DNA of 64,000 bases from Fusibacter_A sp965140735 (GTDB lineage Bacteria; Bacillota; Clostridia; Peptostreptococcales; Acidaminobacteraceae): assembly GCA_965140735.1 (NCBI GenBank), contig OZ223306.1, positions 806,001 to 870,000 on the forward strand, given 5' to 3'. Positions 9,601 to 17,598 of the stretch are shown piece by piece. The notes under the pieces were generated by a model, which saw only the letters and a program-made list of their open reading frames with translations, ran no database searches and had not been told where the DNA came from. A program made the translations under genes and the position numbers. Within the stretch, counting starts at the first letter, position 1. The number at the start of each line of letters is the position of its first letter.

Positions 9601-10342
9601 TATACTCAAATCTTATCAAGATAAAACTTTGTCTGTTCAAACGTTTGCCGATGCAATTAATCCAATAGGTTCATGGATTAAAGATCGTGATGCCATTAAT
9701 AATAATGAAAGTGGCGTATGGGTAGGATGTCCACTGGTCGTTCACCGTAGATGTACAAATCCTATGTTTGGATTATCAAATGAACTCTCTTATGGCAAAA
9801 CCATGAAGTATAAAACACAAGAAGCAAGTGCATCTATAGAAAAAATGTTTATCAAGAATAAATCCTGTTGGTTAAACATTGAAGGGCATGAAGTAGGGCA
9901 AAAAAATCATTATGTTGTTGAGCAAGGTAAGACCGTGTTAGATATGGTTAAGAAGAGCTTTGAAATTTATAAAATACACGCTAATGACTTATCTGATGCA
10001 AAACCAAGCCTATATATTATTTCACCGTTTACCACAGTCGTAAATGGCATTAGATCGATTTTAAAAACAGATCAGGCATTAAAATCTTATCCTTTATTTG
10101 ATGAGTGGTTGGAAGAAAGTCTTGGTACAGTGCATAAATTTCAAGGCAAAGAAGCAAATGAAGTGATCTTTGTCTTAGGCTGTGATAAAAATGCCATGGG
10201 AGCAGTCCGTTGGGTAAGTAAAAATATTCTTAACGTTGCAGCAACGAGGGCAAAATATAGATTTTATATTACTGGTGATCAAAAAATATGGACCCAGTCG
10301 GAAATATTTCTTTTGGCATCTAGTTACCTTGAATGTGAGTAA
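6638..10342 (+). CDS. Large SF1 helicase (Upf1/COG1112-like) with internal coiled coil
   Basis: 1234 residues from the ATG 6 nt after GGAG (an ATG four codons earlier overlaps the binding site). A unique N-terminal region (about 1-330) precedes a split superfamily 1B helicase core: Walker A GPPGTGKTT near residue 353, Walker B VDEAGQ near 938 followed by VGDPKQVEPV, motif V TVHKFQGKEA and motif VI VAATRAKYRF near 1200. Between motifs I and II sits an insertion of several hundred residues, much of it coiled coil (about 590-815). The family unwinds DNA or RNA 5' to 3' using ATP. Such insertion-bearing COG1112 helicases are common in accessory islands and in several antiphage systems. A one-TM protein gene follows after 140 nt. 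Role in defence is inference. Confidence 0.85.
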   Translation: MIDIKDAASKIIDFWYTIELLTQEKFPQQDAGSKKITDKIRDYSINKNNTDPKGVPSNKFTIYSALNDSFEIDDIIRKGEQNYKFHKEVSSIGHVCYGKVLRESIVQKLYKLLKVEDRRQEREIGTICLFSFKRSADGDYEPGSFQLSPLIWGVHQCHKNAQLKDKDISHTSYKTDIENLEKSLPEDRKVCNAFIDALYNKIYSTYILPLELQYDTTKKGLFVYSRFINEEIKEKEDELLDDVSNLARSFYADDLMMISEHYKNGLESSNMQLELLQYITNKYQIEHNQVDQTAHSTKINIRESKEDLNSVLSVENISLGKWPSKYNPALMQQVAINYLSKAEGSPNIFSVNGPPGTGKTTLLKEIIAHNVVERAIKLVAYEKADEAFNASYFHDFEGQKKYYDKFITKYFFFKDDAINDHSMLVASNNNAAVENITIELPNSENLLAGIQKDTACVDMESKALNEVAELFDISKCPQKESYWECRENPDAINDKSAPKKKKIEEKKSDIYFSWLAHKRETGDNETPSHLINTWGLISAPLGKKSNIWNYYSKVLSHFINDALKYPTDCVQYESKYTEARHQFNKQLLIVQNLKKQLVCDMNIEATFDEKKSEYESQIKILKEKENNITLKINNLLETLSEHESKKQNLCQLVNQNESQKTEIQNQKSLLKLDIENCTIKIDLIKTTIDELKQEINLIDKLLFLIFKKTRKHTVIETERMKQFKIRDELFAHHDKMTDLEKNLSAKELYYQQLCSNMAELEMQIEKNNKEMSEYKHQISNIRTRDVALNTELKEAIEKYQKELEVIKSTRQLLDDTFWRNLSSSNQELSIEAQLTNPWVTSEFNREREKLFYYALQLHKYFILSSNACRCNFNLLGMMWGYKTNNEGNIPAFSAAHKDEAYSSLLSTLFLLTPVISTTFASIGTFLKNIKAKNSIGLLIVDEAGQATPQIALGALWRSRKAIIVGDPKQVEPVVTSDSEIIMKAFSNDILKSYQDKTLSVQTFADAINPIGSWIKDRDAINNNESGVWVGCPLVVHRRCTNPMFGLSNELSYGKTMKYKTQEASASIEKMFIKNKSCWLNIEGHEVGQKNHYVVEQGKTVLDMVKKSFEIYKIHANDLSDAKPSLYIISPFTTVVNGIRSILKTDQALKSYPLFDEWLEESLGTVHKFQGKEANEVIFVLGCDKNAMGAVRWVSKNILNVAATRAKYRFYITGDQKIWTQSEIFLLASSYLECE

Positions 10343-10454
10343 AATTCGACTGGCAGACTATAAGATTAGATTTGTCACAAATTACTTGAGCATATGATGA
10401 AAAATTATCATATACGGTTCTAATAGTAGTCTGAGAAAGTGACTTACTCGAATT
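10343..10454. repeat. Long bulged palindrome between helicase and membrane gene
   Basis: Outer arms AATTCGA (10343-10349) and TCGAATT (10448-10454), middle arms CAGACTA and TAGTCTG, and an inner hairpin CATATGAT/ATCATATA fold this 112-nt gap into one elongated imperfect stem. There is no T tract, so it is not a standard terminator. It could be an RNA processing or stability element between the two genes, or a small non-coding insertion. Confidence 0.5.
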
Positions 10455-10482
10455 AAAATTGATAAAAATAGAGGAAACCAAT

Positions 10483-11214
10483 ATGACTATAATGAACAAA
10501 ATTTTCGATGGCTTATCGTATTCACCAAATATTGGAGCAAATGATATAATTGGATGGTGTTTAGCATTTTTAGGTGGATTTATAGTATTCAAAATAATTG
10601 ATGATTTTCAAACGCGAATTTCAAGACATGCTATGATTTATGAAATTGAGAATTTAATAAGCAATTTATTTTCAAGTGATCTGGCTTTAAAAGAAAATGT
10701 TGATGGCATTCAAAAACCTGCATACTTGAGAACCATACTGGATGATTTCACGCCTTGGATCAAATTTGATAGAGAGAATGATAAAGCTAAAATTGTTGAT
10801 AAGCAGCGATATGTAAAAATTAGACAAATAGATGCAGATAACTCAACCGATTATATTTCAACAAAGGCAATTCATGAATTAATGATGTTGTTTAGACGGA
10901 TTGAAAAATTATATAAAGATGGCATTATCAAAAAGATTGATTTAGCAGACATATGGCGTGAAATTTTACCTTTTGGTGTATCAGGGAGACAAGAATTCTT
11001 TAGTACTTATCTACTTCCAAGCGATATTGAATCCATGCTTTATGTGATCTCAATAACCTTGTGTTCATGTAAAAAATACAAAAACAATGATGCCATAAAT
11101 TATTTTCATGATACTATTACAGATTTAAGCAATGTAAAAAATCTAAGTGCTAACAAGAGATACCGATTAAGTGATAAATTTGAATTATGGCGGTACAAAG
11201 CACTTAAAAAATAA
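10483..11214 (+). CDS. Single-TM membrane-anchored protein downstream of helicase
   Basis: 243 residues; the ATG follows GAGGAAACC. One hydrophobic helix near residues 19-36 (DIIGWCLAFLGGFIVF) places the remaining 200 residues probably in the cytoplasm. That part is mixed helical, with a stretch HELMMLFRRIEKLYKDGII reminiscent of small membrane-tethered proteins of the DUF4760 kind, but I cannot assign a family. It lies in the same direction as the large helicase with only the palindrome between them, so the two may be expressed together; a membrane protein beside a nucleic-acid motor is a layout seen in defence modules. Function unknown. Confidence 0.7.
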   Translation: MTIMNKIFDGLSYSPNIGANDIIGWCLAFLGGFIVFKIIDDFQTRISRHAMIYEIENLISNLFSSDLALKENVDGIQKPAYLRTILDDFTPWIKFDRENDKAKIVDKQRYVKIRQIDADNSTDYISTKAIHELMMLFRRIEKLYKDGIIKKIDLADIWREILPFGVSGRQEFFSTYLLPSDIESMLYVISITLCSCKKYKNNDAINYFHDTITDLSNVKNLSANKRYRLSDKFELWRYKALKK

Positions 11215-11440
11215 AATTGTTCTTATGGTTATGTTAAATCGATTTGTAATTAAAAATTAGGCTCATGCACACCAATTGATATTCTAACATTTAGATTTTT
11301 TTATAATACTACCAGACTTTATGCTCATTGTGATATGAAATCATCTTATGCTTTCGGACTAATTTCTGCATCATAATTTTATGTTTTTAAATGAAGAAAA
11401 TTTTTAGAGAAGAAACAGTCAATAATGATTGGAGGCCATA
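11215..11440. other. Intergenic region
   Basis: AT-rich gap of about 225 nt with no convincing terminator, promoter or coding remnant. Confidence 0.4.
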
Positions 11441-11443
11441 ATA

Positions 11444-11941
11444 ATGTCAAAAGTAGCACTTTTAGTAATCGATATGCAAAAAAACTGTAAGGAAAACACA
11501 CCGTGTAAGGCATCTTTTGAAAACGCAGTGGAATATATTAATGAAATCAGTGAATATTTCCGAGAGAGAAACCATCCTGTGGTAATCATACAGGACGTTG
11601 AAGCAGGAGGAGAAGGGACCGAAGGCTTTAAATGTGTGGAAGAATTAATAGTATCAGAAAATGATTTTTTTGTACATAAGATCTATAGCAATGCCTTTTG
11701 GAAAACAGAGCTGGATACACTTCTAAAAAATGAAGGTGTAGATTGTATTATTGTAAGTGGATTTGCAGTAGAACATTGTGTCCTATTTACTTATAACGGT
11801 GCAATTGAAAGGGGTTATAATACTTTTTTACTGCAAAATGGTGTCGCTGGATTTGATGATGACGAAATTAAACGCATTCAATCGTTAAGATCTGTTATAA
11901 GCTATGAAGCCCTTGAATATTTTTTAAAAGAAACCTTATAA
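11444..11941 (+). CDS. Isochorismatase-like cysteine hydrolase
   Basis: 165 residues; ATG 8 nt after GGAGG. The fold of the isochorismatase/nicotinamidase family is indicated by LLVIDMQ near the N terminus (catalytic Asp), a central strand VVIIQD, and GFAVEHCVLFT near residue 108 carrying the catalytic Cys. The family hydrolyses amides or related bonds through an Asp-Lys-Cys triad. The protein is short and lacks clear pyrazinamidase metal-binding histidines, so the substrate cannot be named. It stands alone with its own ribosome binding site, as most genes of the following run do. Confidence 0.85.
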   Translation: MSKVALLVIDMQKNCKENTPCKASFENAVEYINEISEYFRERNHPVVIIQDVEAGGEGTEGFKCVEELIVSENDFFVHKIYSNAFWKTELDTLLKNEGVDCIIVSGFAVEHCVLFTYNGAIERGYNTFLLQNGVAGFDDDEIKRIQSLRSVISYEALEYFLKETL

Positions 11942-12062
11942 CATTGAAAATTTGCCCCATGTGTTTTACACTTATATCAATTCACTTTGTGAGTGAAAAA
12001 ACATTTTCGATAAATGAGAAAATGCTATGTACAATATTATTCTAAATTTAAGACGCGTTTAA

Positions 12063-12227
12063 ATGAAACCTAAACATATTTTAATTATTGTATTAATTGT
12101 ACTGACTTCATGTTCACTGGTGATTATATCAAAAAATATAAGAAAGGCTCAAAATAGTCTAGAAAGTGAGCTACAAAGTACAAATACGCAGAATTGGATA
12201 GGTAAGATAATGTGGAAATTATTTTAA
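12063..12227 (+). pseudogene. Truncated copy of the lipoprotein gene at 14955
   Basis: The first 43 or so codons are nearly identical to the start of the gene at 14955-15665 (same signal peptide MKPKHILII, same TSC lipobox, same KNIRK stretch). At ACAAATACG the similarity ends and an unrelated tail closes the frame after 54 codons. The ribosome binding site is also degraded: the intact gene has AGGAGGCGTTTAAATG, this copy has AGACGCGTTTAAATG. It is therefore a 5' fragment of a duplicated gene. Confidence 0.8.
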
Positions 12228-12285
12228 AAAAGCTACGAAATATTTCTGCTATTGCAACTAAAAGTTAAGAGATCATAAAGGAATA

Positions 12286-12454
12286 TACAAACTTACGTGA
12301 TGCTGTGAAGCGAGATCCTATTTTTAAAAGCTGGGTGTGGGAATATACACGCCCAGTTCTGTGGGGTCTTGGTTATGAATTGTATAGCCCTTCTATCTGG
12401 AGAAGGAACGTGGGCACTCTCTCTGACTTACCCGACGAGTTACTATTTAATGAA
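12286..12454 (+). pseudogene. Coding remnant fused in frame ahead of the S41 peptidase gene
   Basis: An open stretch containing VWEYTRPVLWGLGYELY runs in frame into the peptidase gene but has no ribosome binding site of its own and no relation to a lipoprotein signal. The peptidase has a good GGAGG site inside it. I read it as the tail of an unidentified lost gene joined by deletion. It could instead be a genuine N-terminal extension, but that would bury the signal peptide. Confidence 0.5.
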
Positions 12455-13762
12455 ATGGAGGGGATAAAAATCAATAAATTTGTTATAAAACTAGCATTTA
12501 CAATCTTTTTGAGTGTAATACTTTTAAGCGGTTGTACAAAAGCAAATCATGACGAGTCCCCAAAAACAACAGATACAATGATGGTTGAACAAACAACAGA
12601 AATGTGGGTAGAGGATATCGATTATCTTTTTAATACATTAGAAGATAAGCATTACGATTTGTTTCATGATATTACTAAAGATAATTTATACAAAGAAGTA
12701 GATTTGTTAAAAATGGAATTAGATGATTTGGATGATATCTCAATATATTTAAGATTAAGAAGTATTGTGGCATCTATTGGTGATGGCCATACAAGACTAT
12801 TCGATAAATACGAATATCAGTGGTTTCCTATCCGTGTGTCAGAATTTGAGGAAGGACTCATAGTAACAGCAACTACTGAAGAAAATAAAGAATTAATTGG
12901 ATTTAAACTACTAAGCATAAATGGTATAACAATTGAGGATATTATTGATAAACTAAGTCCTTCTTTTTCAAGTGACAACAAGTTTGATTTGAAATCTAAA
13001 GTTTTATCTAATATAACATGTGCTGAATTATTGGCGTTATATAATGTAATCAAATTAGGCGATTCTATATTATTTGAGCTTGAATCTAATGATGGTAAAA
13101 TAATAAAAATCGAATTGAATGCAGAATATTTAGATCAAGGAGAGTATATTTCTTTTGCAGATTTATATCCTGAAGTACTAGATATAAGTAGCTTGAAGAA
13201 TAGAGATAAACCCTACTGGTTTGAATATGAAGAAAATAATGATTTAGTCTATTTACAGTATAATTCATGTGTTGAAGATCCCAATATTTCTATGAGTGAA
13301 TTTGCAACAGAAGTGGATGCATTTCTAACTGATAATAGTGTGGATTATTTGATAGTTGATTTGCGCTATAATTCGGGCGGAGATTCTAGAATCATTGAAC
13401 CGCTCATTAATATAATTCGTGGTAATGAAAAGATTAACCAAATGGGGAATTTATTTCTTCTAATAGGTAATCGTACATACTCATCAGCAATTTTAAACAC
13501 TTTAGAATTTTCTTCTACAACCAATGTAAAGATGATTGGTAAACCAACAGGTGGCAAGCCTAATCATTATGGAGAAGTTAAGATGTTCGAGTTACCAAAT
13601 TCAGGTATCAATGGTATGTATTCTACAAAATACTTCAAGTACATAGATGAAGATTTAGATGCTATATATCCAGATGTAGAGATAGAAAATTCCTATTTTG
13701 ATTTAATAGAAGGTAAAGATTCCGTTGTAGAAGCAATAATAAGCGGTGAAATTAGACCGTAA
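12455..13762 (+). CDS. S41-family peptidase-like lipoprotein
   Basis: About 430 residues. A lipoprotein signal peptide (KFVIKLAFTIFLSVILLSGC) is followed by a tail-specific-protease-like domain: GDGHTRLF early on, VDLRYNSGGDS in the core, and NRTYSSAILN carrying the likely nucleophilic Ser. Members bind C-terminal peptides and act outside the membrane; the classic PDZ domain is reduced or absent. The only ATG near the signal peptide (12455) overlaps the GGAGG sequence. The codon at the usual 8-nt spacing is ATC (12470), which would give the expected N terminus. So initiation at a non-standard codon, or a damaged start, is likely. Upstream in-frame codons belong to a remnant. Confidence 0.75.
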   Translation: MEGIKINKFVIKLAFTIFLSVILLSGCTKANHDESPKTTDTMMVEQTTEMWVEDIDYLFNTLEDKHYDLFHDITKDNLYKEVDLLKMELDDLDDISIYLRLRSIVASIGDGHTRLFDKYEYQWFPIRVSEFEEGLIVTATTEENKELIGFKLLSINGITIEDIIDKLSPSFSSDNKFDLKSKVLSNITCAELLALYNVIKLGDSILFELESNDGKIIKIELNAEYLDQGEYISFADLYPEVLDISSLKNRDKPYWFEYEENNDLVYLQYNSCVEDPNISMSEFATEVDAFLTDNSVDYLIVDLRYNSGGDSRIIEPLINIIRGNEKINQMGNLFLLIGNRTYSSAILNTLEFSSTTNVKMIGKPTGGKPNHYGEVKMFELPNSGINGMYSTKYFKYIDEDLDAIYPDVEIENSYFDLIEGKDSVVEAIISGEIRP

Positions 13763-13834
13763 CTACATCAGACATATCATTTTACTGGAAAAATTGCTAT
13801 AAAAGCCTTTTTCATTTAACTATAAAAGACACCA

Positions 13835-13970
13835 ATGTTAACAGAACTTCAACGAGCACATCATTTTCCTCCAGTTCTTCTGATGTCACCAATCCTTGCA
13901 AATCAGAAATTCCACCACTTTTTAGAGAGGGGAAAAGCAGAAATCGCAGCTATGTTATAACGTAATGCTA
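13835..13970 (+). other. Degenerate attC-like region
   Basis: Begins GTTAACAGAACTTC and includes CTGATGTCACCAATCCTTGC and CCACCACTTTTT, which line up with CCAATGTCACAGTCCTTGC and GACACTTTTT of attC-like site 2; a TTCTGAT/ATCAGAA hairpin lies inside. The right end GTTATAACGTAATGC is only loosely core-like. It is probably a decayed relative of the sites at the left of the window. Confidence 0.3.
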
Positions 13971-13994
13971 AAGAAGTTTATAGGAGTCAAGAAC

Positions 13995-14372
13995 ATGATT
14001 TTTAAAATGGAAATAGAAAAGTTACAACCAAGTCAACTCTATATATCGAAACACAAACTGGAACAAGTAAAACTATGGTTGAAAAATCACATGGAAGATT
14101 ATGAACCAATACCAGTAAAGCAATATAAAGGTAAATGGATCATAACAGATGGTCATACACGCACATTTGCATTATACGAATTTGGCGTAAAAGAGATTAG
14201 AGTAATCGAAGATGAGGATGATTTGGATTGGAAGTCATATTCAACTTGTATAAATTGGTGTTTAGAAGAAAGTATAGAAACTATAAAGGATTTGAATGAA
14301 AGATTGATTGAACATGACAAATACAAAATATTATGGATTGATCGATGTCATGACATTCTTAACGCGTTATAA
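13995..14372 (+). CDS. Small ParB/sulfiredoxin-fold protein
   Basis: 125 residues from the ATG 8 nt after AGGAG; ten further in-frame codons upstream lie before that site and are probably not used. The N-terminal 80 residues show the ParB N-terminal layout: IEKLQPSQLYIS, then a variable helix, then the signature ITDGHTRTFALYEFG, where the GHTR turn corresponds to the conserved nucleotide-binding GxxR of ParB. No helix-turn-helix DNA-binding domain follows, so it is not a partition ParB. Free-standing small domains of this type occur in mobile regions. Specific function unknown. Confidence 0.75.
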   Translation: MIFKMEIEKLQPSQLYISKHKLEQVKLWLKNHMEDYEPIPVKQYKGKWIITDGHTRTFALYEFGVKEIRVIEDEDDLDWKSYSTCINWCLEESIETIKDLNERLIEHDKYKILWIDRCHDILNAL

Positions 14373-14448
14373 ATAAATGAAGAAAAAGACGCACATGCGA
14401 GAGCAGTGATTTCAGTGCCTGAGGGAACACTATAAGAAAGAGGTTTGA

Positions 14449-14670
14449 ATGAAGAAGAAATTTATAAAACTAATAGTAGTCACGTATGTACTCTTAATCC
14501 TAATTAGTTTTTTTGTCGCTAAATCAAATAATCCAAGATATTTTCTATATCTTTTTTTAAGTGCATCAATTATATCAACAATGTCGTACATACTAGATGA
14601 TAAAAAAAACTGGATAGTCATCGGATTTGGCGTACTGACATCACTAATTTTAGTAATAATAATTTTTTAA
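14449..14670 (+). CDS. Small two- or three-TM membrane protein
   Basis: 73 residues, ATG after AAGAAAGAGG. Hydrophobic helices near residues 4-24, 29-47 and 51-72, with a short charged hairpin (DDKKN) between the last two. No family recognised; the small size and isolated position with its own binding site match the many small membrane genes downstream. Confidence 0.6.
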   Translation: MKKKFIKLIVVTYVLLILISFFVAKSNNPRYFLYLFLSASIISTMSYILDDKKNWIVIGFGVLTSLILVIIIF

Positions 14671-14689
14671 ATGATAATATTTAAAACAC

Positions 14690-14815
14690 CTATTTCCTAA
14701 ATCATCGCTTGTCATCATTCATGCAAAAGCGACTTATTTTTTTAGGAGAAGAAGGTCATAAACCACTCAGTGGAACGGCTACTTCGATAACTGCGGGAAC
14801 GCCATAATATGTTGA
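14690..14815 (+). other. Second degenerate attC-like region
   Basis: TTCCTAAATCATCGCTT (about 14692-14708) can fold with AAGCGACTTATTTTTTTAGGAG further on. The right part CTACTTCGATAACTGCGGGAACGCCATAAT has the same order of blocks as GACTTCGGTAATAGTGGGGACGTTATGC of attC-like site 2. The GTT core itself is lost. Short in-frame debris with no identifiable family follows up to the lipoprotein gene. Confidence 0.3.
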
Positions 14816-14954
14816 TGAATTATATAAAGATATTCTTGAATACAGTAAGCTGGATGATTCTTGCTTTACTTTAATAGATTTGAAATTGGCAAGGAAGTAG
14901 TCTTTCTAGAGAAAGCAATCTGTACGTGCATACAACAATTTAGGAGGCGTTTAA

Positions 14955-15665
14955 ATGAAACCTAAACATATTTTAATTATTATTTTAATTGTACTGACTT
15001 CATGTTCACTGGTGATTATATCAAAGAATATAAGAAAGACTCAAAGTATTCTAGAAGGTGAGCTACAAAGTACAAATACGGAAATTAGAACTCTTCAATC
15101 ACAAGTTGAGGATCAATCTAAATTAATAGCTACACTGACAAAAGATAATAATGAAATAACCGATGAATTGACTAAAATGAGACGCATGAATATAGATAAT
15201 GAAAATGCAGAGTTTGATAGCTGGAACTATGAAATCAACTTTGTTAATGGCAATCAAGACCGAAATACGTTGACTTATTTTGTTAATAAAAGTGAGGAAG
15301 ATGCCCAAATTGTTAATATAATCGGTAACAATTTCACTTCTAATGGCGAAGTTTCTAATTTAGAAAGACTTGAAATTAAAGGTTTAGGTGAGAATGAGCA
15401 CGTAAAGTTTAGCATATTTGGCGATGTATATGAATTTAGTTTGTATAGCTTAAACTATTTGGATTCAGATTTACAAAATGCTGAGAGGGTACTGGAAGAG
15501 CATATAGGCGATGTAAGTGATACTGAAATTATAGTTGAAACTACCTTGCCAGAAGGACTTCCCATCGAGGTAATTAGCTGGAAGGATGCTGATGGCAATT
15601 TATATGAAGAATTCCTATCTTATGACGGATTAGGTGTAAGTGGAAGGCTTATAATATCTTATTAA
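14955..15665 (+). CDS. Lipoprotein with coiled coil, unknown function
   Basis: 236 residues; ATG 8 nt after AGGAGG. A lipoprotein signal peptide ends in VLTSC near residue 17, followed by a predicted coiled coil (about 30-62, many E/Q/L repeats) and a mixed domain of about 150 residues with no recognised motif. It would be anchored to the outer face of the membrane. A truncated copy of its 5' end, with a degraded ribosome binding site, lies 2.9 kb upstream, so this family has been duplicated locally. Function unknown. Confidence 0.75.
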   Translation: MKPKHILIIILIVLTSCSLVIISKNIRKTQSILEGELQSTNTEIRTLQSQVEDQSKLIATLTKDNNEITDELTKMRRMNIDNENAEFDSWNYEINFVNGNQDRNTLTYFVNKSEEDAQIVNIIGNNFTSNGEVSNLERLEIKGLGENEHVKFSIFGDVYEFSLYSLNYLDSDLQNAERVLEEHIGDVSDTEIIVETTLPEGLPIEVISWKDADGNLYEEFLSYDGLGVSGRLIISY

Positions 15666-15731
15666 GCTGAAGATTGATACTGCACATACCAAAGCATTTA
15701 AAGACTATGAATAATTTCAGGAGGTAAAAAA

Positions 15732-16097
15732 ATGTATAGCATAGGCATTATTGAAGAAAGTTTAGATGACACTAAAATATTGAATGCGTATAAGAATTAT
15801 ATTCATTCCAGCAGAGTAGAAGAAATGCCAGAAGATGAATTTCCTATCTGGCATATTAATGAATATCACGTGCCCAATGATAAAATGGCAGAATTAGTGC
15901 TCATTCTATCAGAACACATTAAATTAACTTGGTATATCCATGCTTTTAATGAAAATGAATTAGTCATAATTTTCAGTGGAAAGTCCTTTAAAATATCAAC
16001 AGAAAAAGATGATACATGGAATTCAATGATTGAATATGGCATCAAAATAGCTCAGGTTGAAAGACACTTTTTAGAAAATATTCCGCTAAAAGTTTAA
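15732..16097 (+). CDS. Hypothetical protein (121 aa)
   Basis: ATG 7 nt after AGGAGG. A compact acidic protein without signal peptide or membrane helix; central stretch LILSEHIKLTWYIHAFNENELVIIFSGKSF suggests a small alpha/beta fold. I do not recognise the family. Only 54 nt separate its stop from the following GNAT gene, so the two are probably read together. Confidence 0.7.
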   Translation: MYSIGIIEESLDDTKILNAYKNYIHSSRVEEMPEDEFPIWHINEYHVPNDKMAELVLILSEHIKLTWYIHAFNENELVIIFSGKSFKISTEKDDTWNSMIEYGIKIAQVERHFLENIPLKV

Positions 16098-16151
16098 AAA
16101 TTATTTATCACGGCAGATAGAATTCTTGTAACGGATGATGTAGAGGTATAA

Positions 16152-16988
16152 ATGATGATTATAAAAAAATGTAATGAAGTCGATGACAAGCTTATTTACA
16201 ATGTTTTTGCAAAAGGATATTCAGATTATTTTTTCAAATTTAATATGGCTTTTGATCTTTTTGTTGAACAATTTTTAAACAATGAAGCAGATAGAACTCT
16301 GTCATTTATAGCATTAGAAGGGGGCGAACCGCTTGGACTCATCTTAGGTAATATTCACACGTTTGGCGGTATAAAAACCATGCGTTGCGGTGCTTTTGCA
16401 GTTGATCCAGCCCATCGTAATAGAAAGATTGGTTTAAAATTATTTGAAGCCCATATAGCTTTGGCTAAAGCTCAGAATTGCAAACAATTATACCTAGAAG
16501 TTTTAAAAGTTAACGAGAATGCAAAGCGATTTTATGATCGTCTTGGCTATGCTCAGGTTCATGATTTCAGACAGTACGAACATAAAGGATTTAGCTATGA
16601 AAGTCAACCCTTAGAATCTATCAAGGAAGTTGGATTTGAGGAAATTGTTAAATCAAGACAAGCCTTGGGAGAACTATATCTTAACTGGCAAAGTGAGATT
16701 TTTACCATAAAACACTTTAAGAATATACTGAATTATGGGGTTTATAAAGACGATAAACTTATTTCAGTGATGAGTATAAGCAAAACTGGAACCATTCTAT
16801 GGATTTGGACCCATACGGACGAAAGGTTTAAAGGTTATGCAGCTCATTTACTAAACTATGCAAAAGATAAGCATGGTATTGAAAGTTTAAGAACAGTTTC
16901 AAGTAATAACATGGTCTACGAAGGTTTTTTAAAAAAGCTAGGATTTACAGTTTCTATTGAGCAATATGAAATGATGAAAGTCATTTAA
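16152..16988 (+). CDS. Tandem-domain GNAT N-acetyltransferase
   Basis: 278 residues. The first GNAT domain (about 1-150) shows the acetyl-CoA binding strand and loop CGAFAVDPAHRNRKIGLKLF, followed by NENAKRFYDRLGY, the usual motif A/B arrangement. The second half (about 165-278) is a degenerate second GNAT fold, with WTHTDERFKGYAAHLLNYA and YEGFLKKLGF. Tandem GNAT proteins often acetylate small amines or antibiotics, with the N-terminal domain active, but the substrate cannot be deduced. ATG-ATG start; the first is used here, and AGAGGT lies at acceptable spacing. The 600 nt that follow contain insertion sequence debris. Confidence 0.85.
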   Translation: MMIIKKCNEVDDKLIYNVFAKGYSDYFFKFNMAFDLFVEQFLNNEADRTLSFIALEGGEPLGLILGNIHTFGGIKTMRCGAFAVDPAHRNRKIGLKLFEAHIALAKAQNCKQLYLEVLKVNENAKRFYDRLGYAQVHDFRQYEHKGFSYESQPLESIKEVGFEEIVKSRQALGELYLNWQSEIFTIKHFKNILNYGVYKDDKLISVMSISKTGTILWIWTHTDERFKGYAAHLLNYAKDKHGIESLRTVSSNNMVYEGFLKKLGFTVSIEQYEMMKVI

Positions 16989-17125
16989 ACGTCTACCCAG
17001 AGGTTAGATGTGTTAGTATACTTGAATAAACTGATTTCTCTTTTTAGAACACGGATTTTAATTATACATTACCTTATATGTTAAAATAAGAAGATGCTAT
17101 TATCGAGATGTGAATTTATTATGAG

Positions 17126-17293
17126 CGATAAAGAACGATTTATTCAGAACTTATTCACCAGTATAGTTTTGAGACAGATGAAGATTTGGATGAATCTGTA
17201 AACGATTATGTATTTGATTGGTACAATTATCGCAGACCTCATTCATACAATAGTGGGCTAACACCTTTTGAAGCACGGTATAAAACTAGCTGA
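17126..17293 (+). pseudogene. Remnant of an rve-type insertion sequence transposase
   Basis: The C-terminal end of a DDE integrase-core transposase: FDWYNYRRPHSYNSGLTPFE is the classic tail of IS3/IS481-type enzymes (WYNYxRPHSxLxxxTPxE). KERFIQ just upstream is in another frame, so there is a frameshift near 17147 and nothing earlier is preserved. The element is dead. Confidence 0.85.
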
Positions 17294-17580
17294 TAGTGTT
17301 ACAATTTTGCTTGACTAGGACATCTGGATCAACTGAAGAAATGATTGAAAGCATTTATAAAAGACAAAAAATTAACGAATTTAGGCATTGGTTAAGAGGA
17401 GCACTTGAGTTAAAGGTGGCTGAAATAAATTAAAAGTAACTAAACGAATCATGTATGGTTGCAATAGTTTCGAATTATTAAAGAAAAAGTTATTAAGACT
17501 TGAGAGCTAGGTCTGGTTCCAACCAACTTTGGAAAGAACCATTTTCATTGACGAATACACCTAGTTGTCGGTAGGAAGAT
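17294..17580. other. Non-coding debris before the AAC(6')-like gene
   Basis: A short open remnant around 17322-17435 (coding for EMIESIYKRQKINEFRHW) cannot be assigned. The rest shows no gene. CTAGGTCTGGTTCC (17510-17523) and GGAAAGAACC (17531-17540) can form a small stem. Confidence 0.3.
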
Positions 17581-17598
17581 AAGGAAGGATTTGTGAAA

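Noticed and set aside
10320..10592. Minus-strand 90-codon frame over the palindrome
   Set aside because: It runs antisense across the palindrome and the start of the membrane protein gene, has no binding site and no protein-like features.
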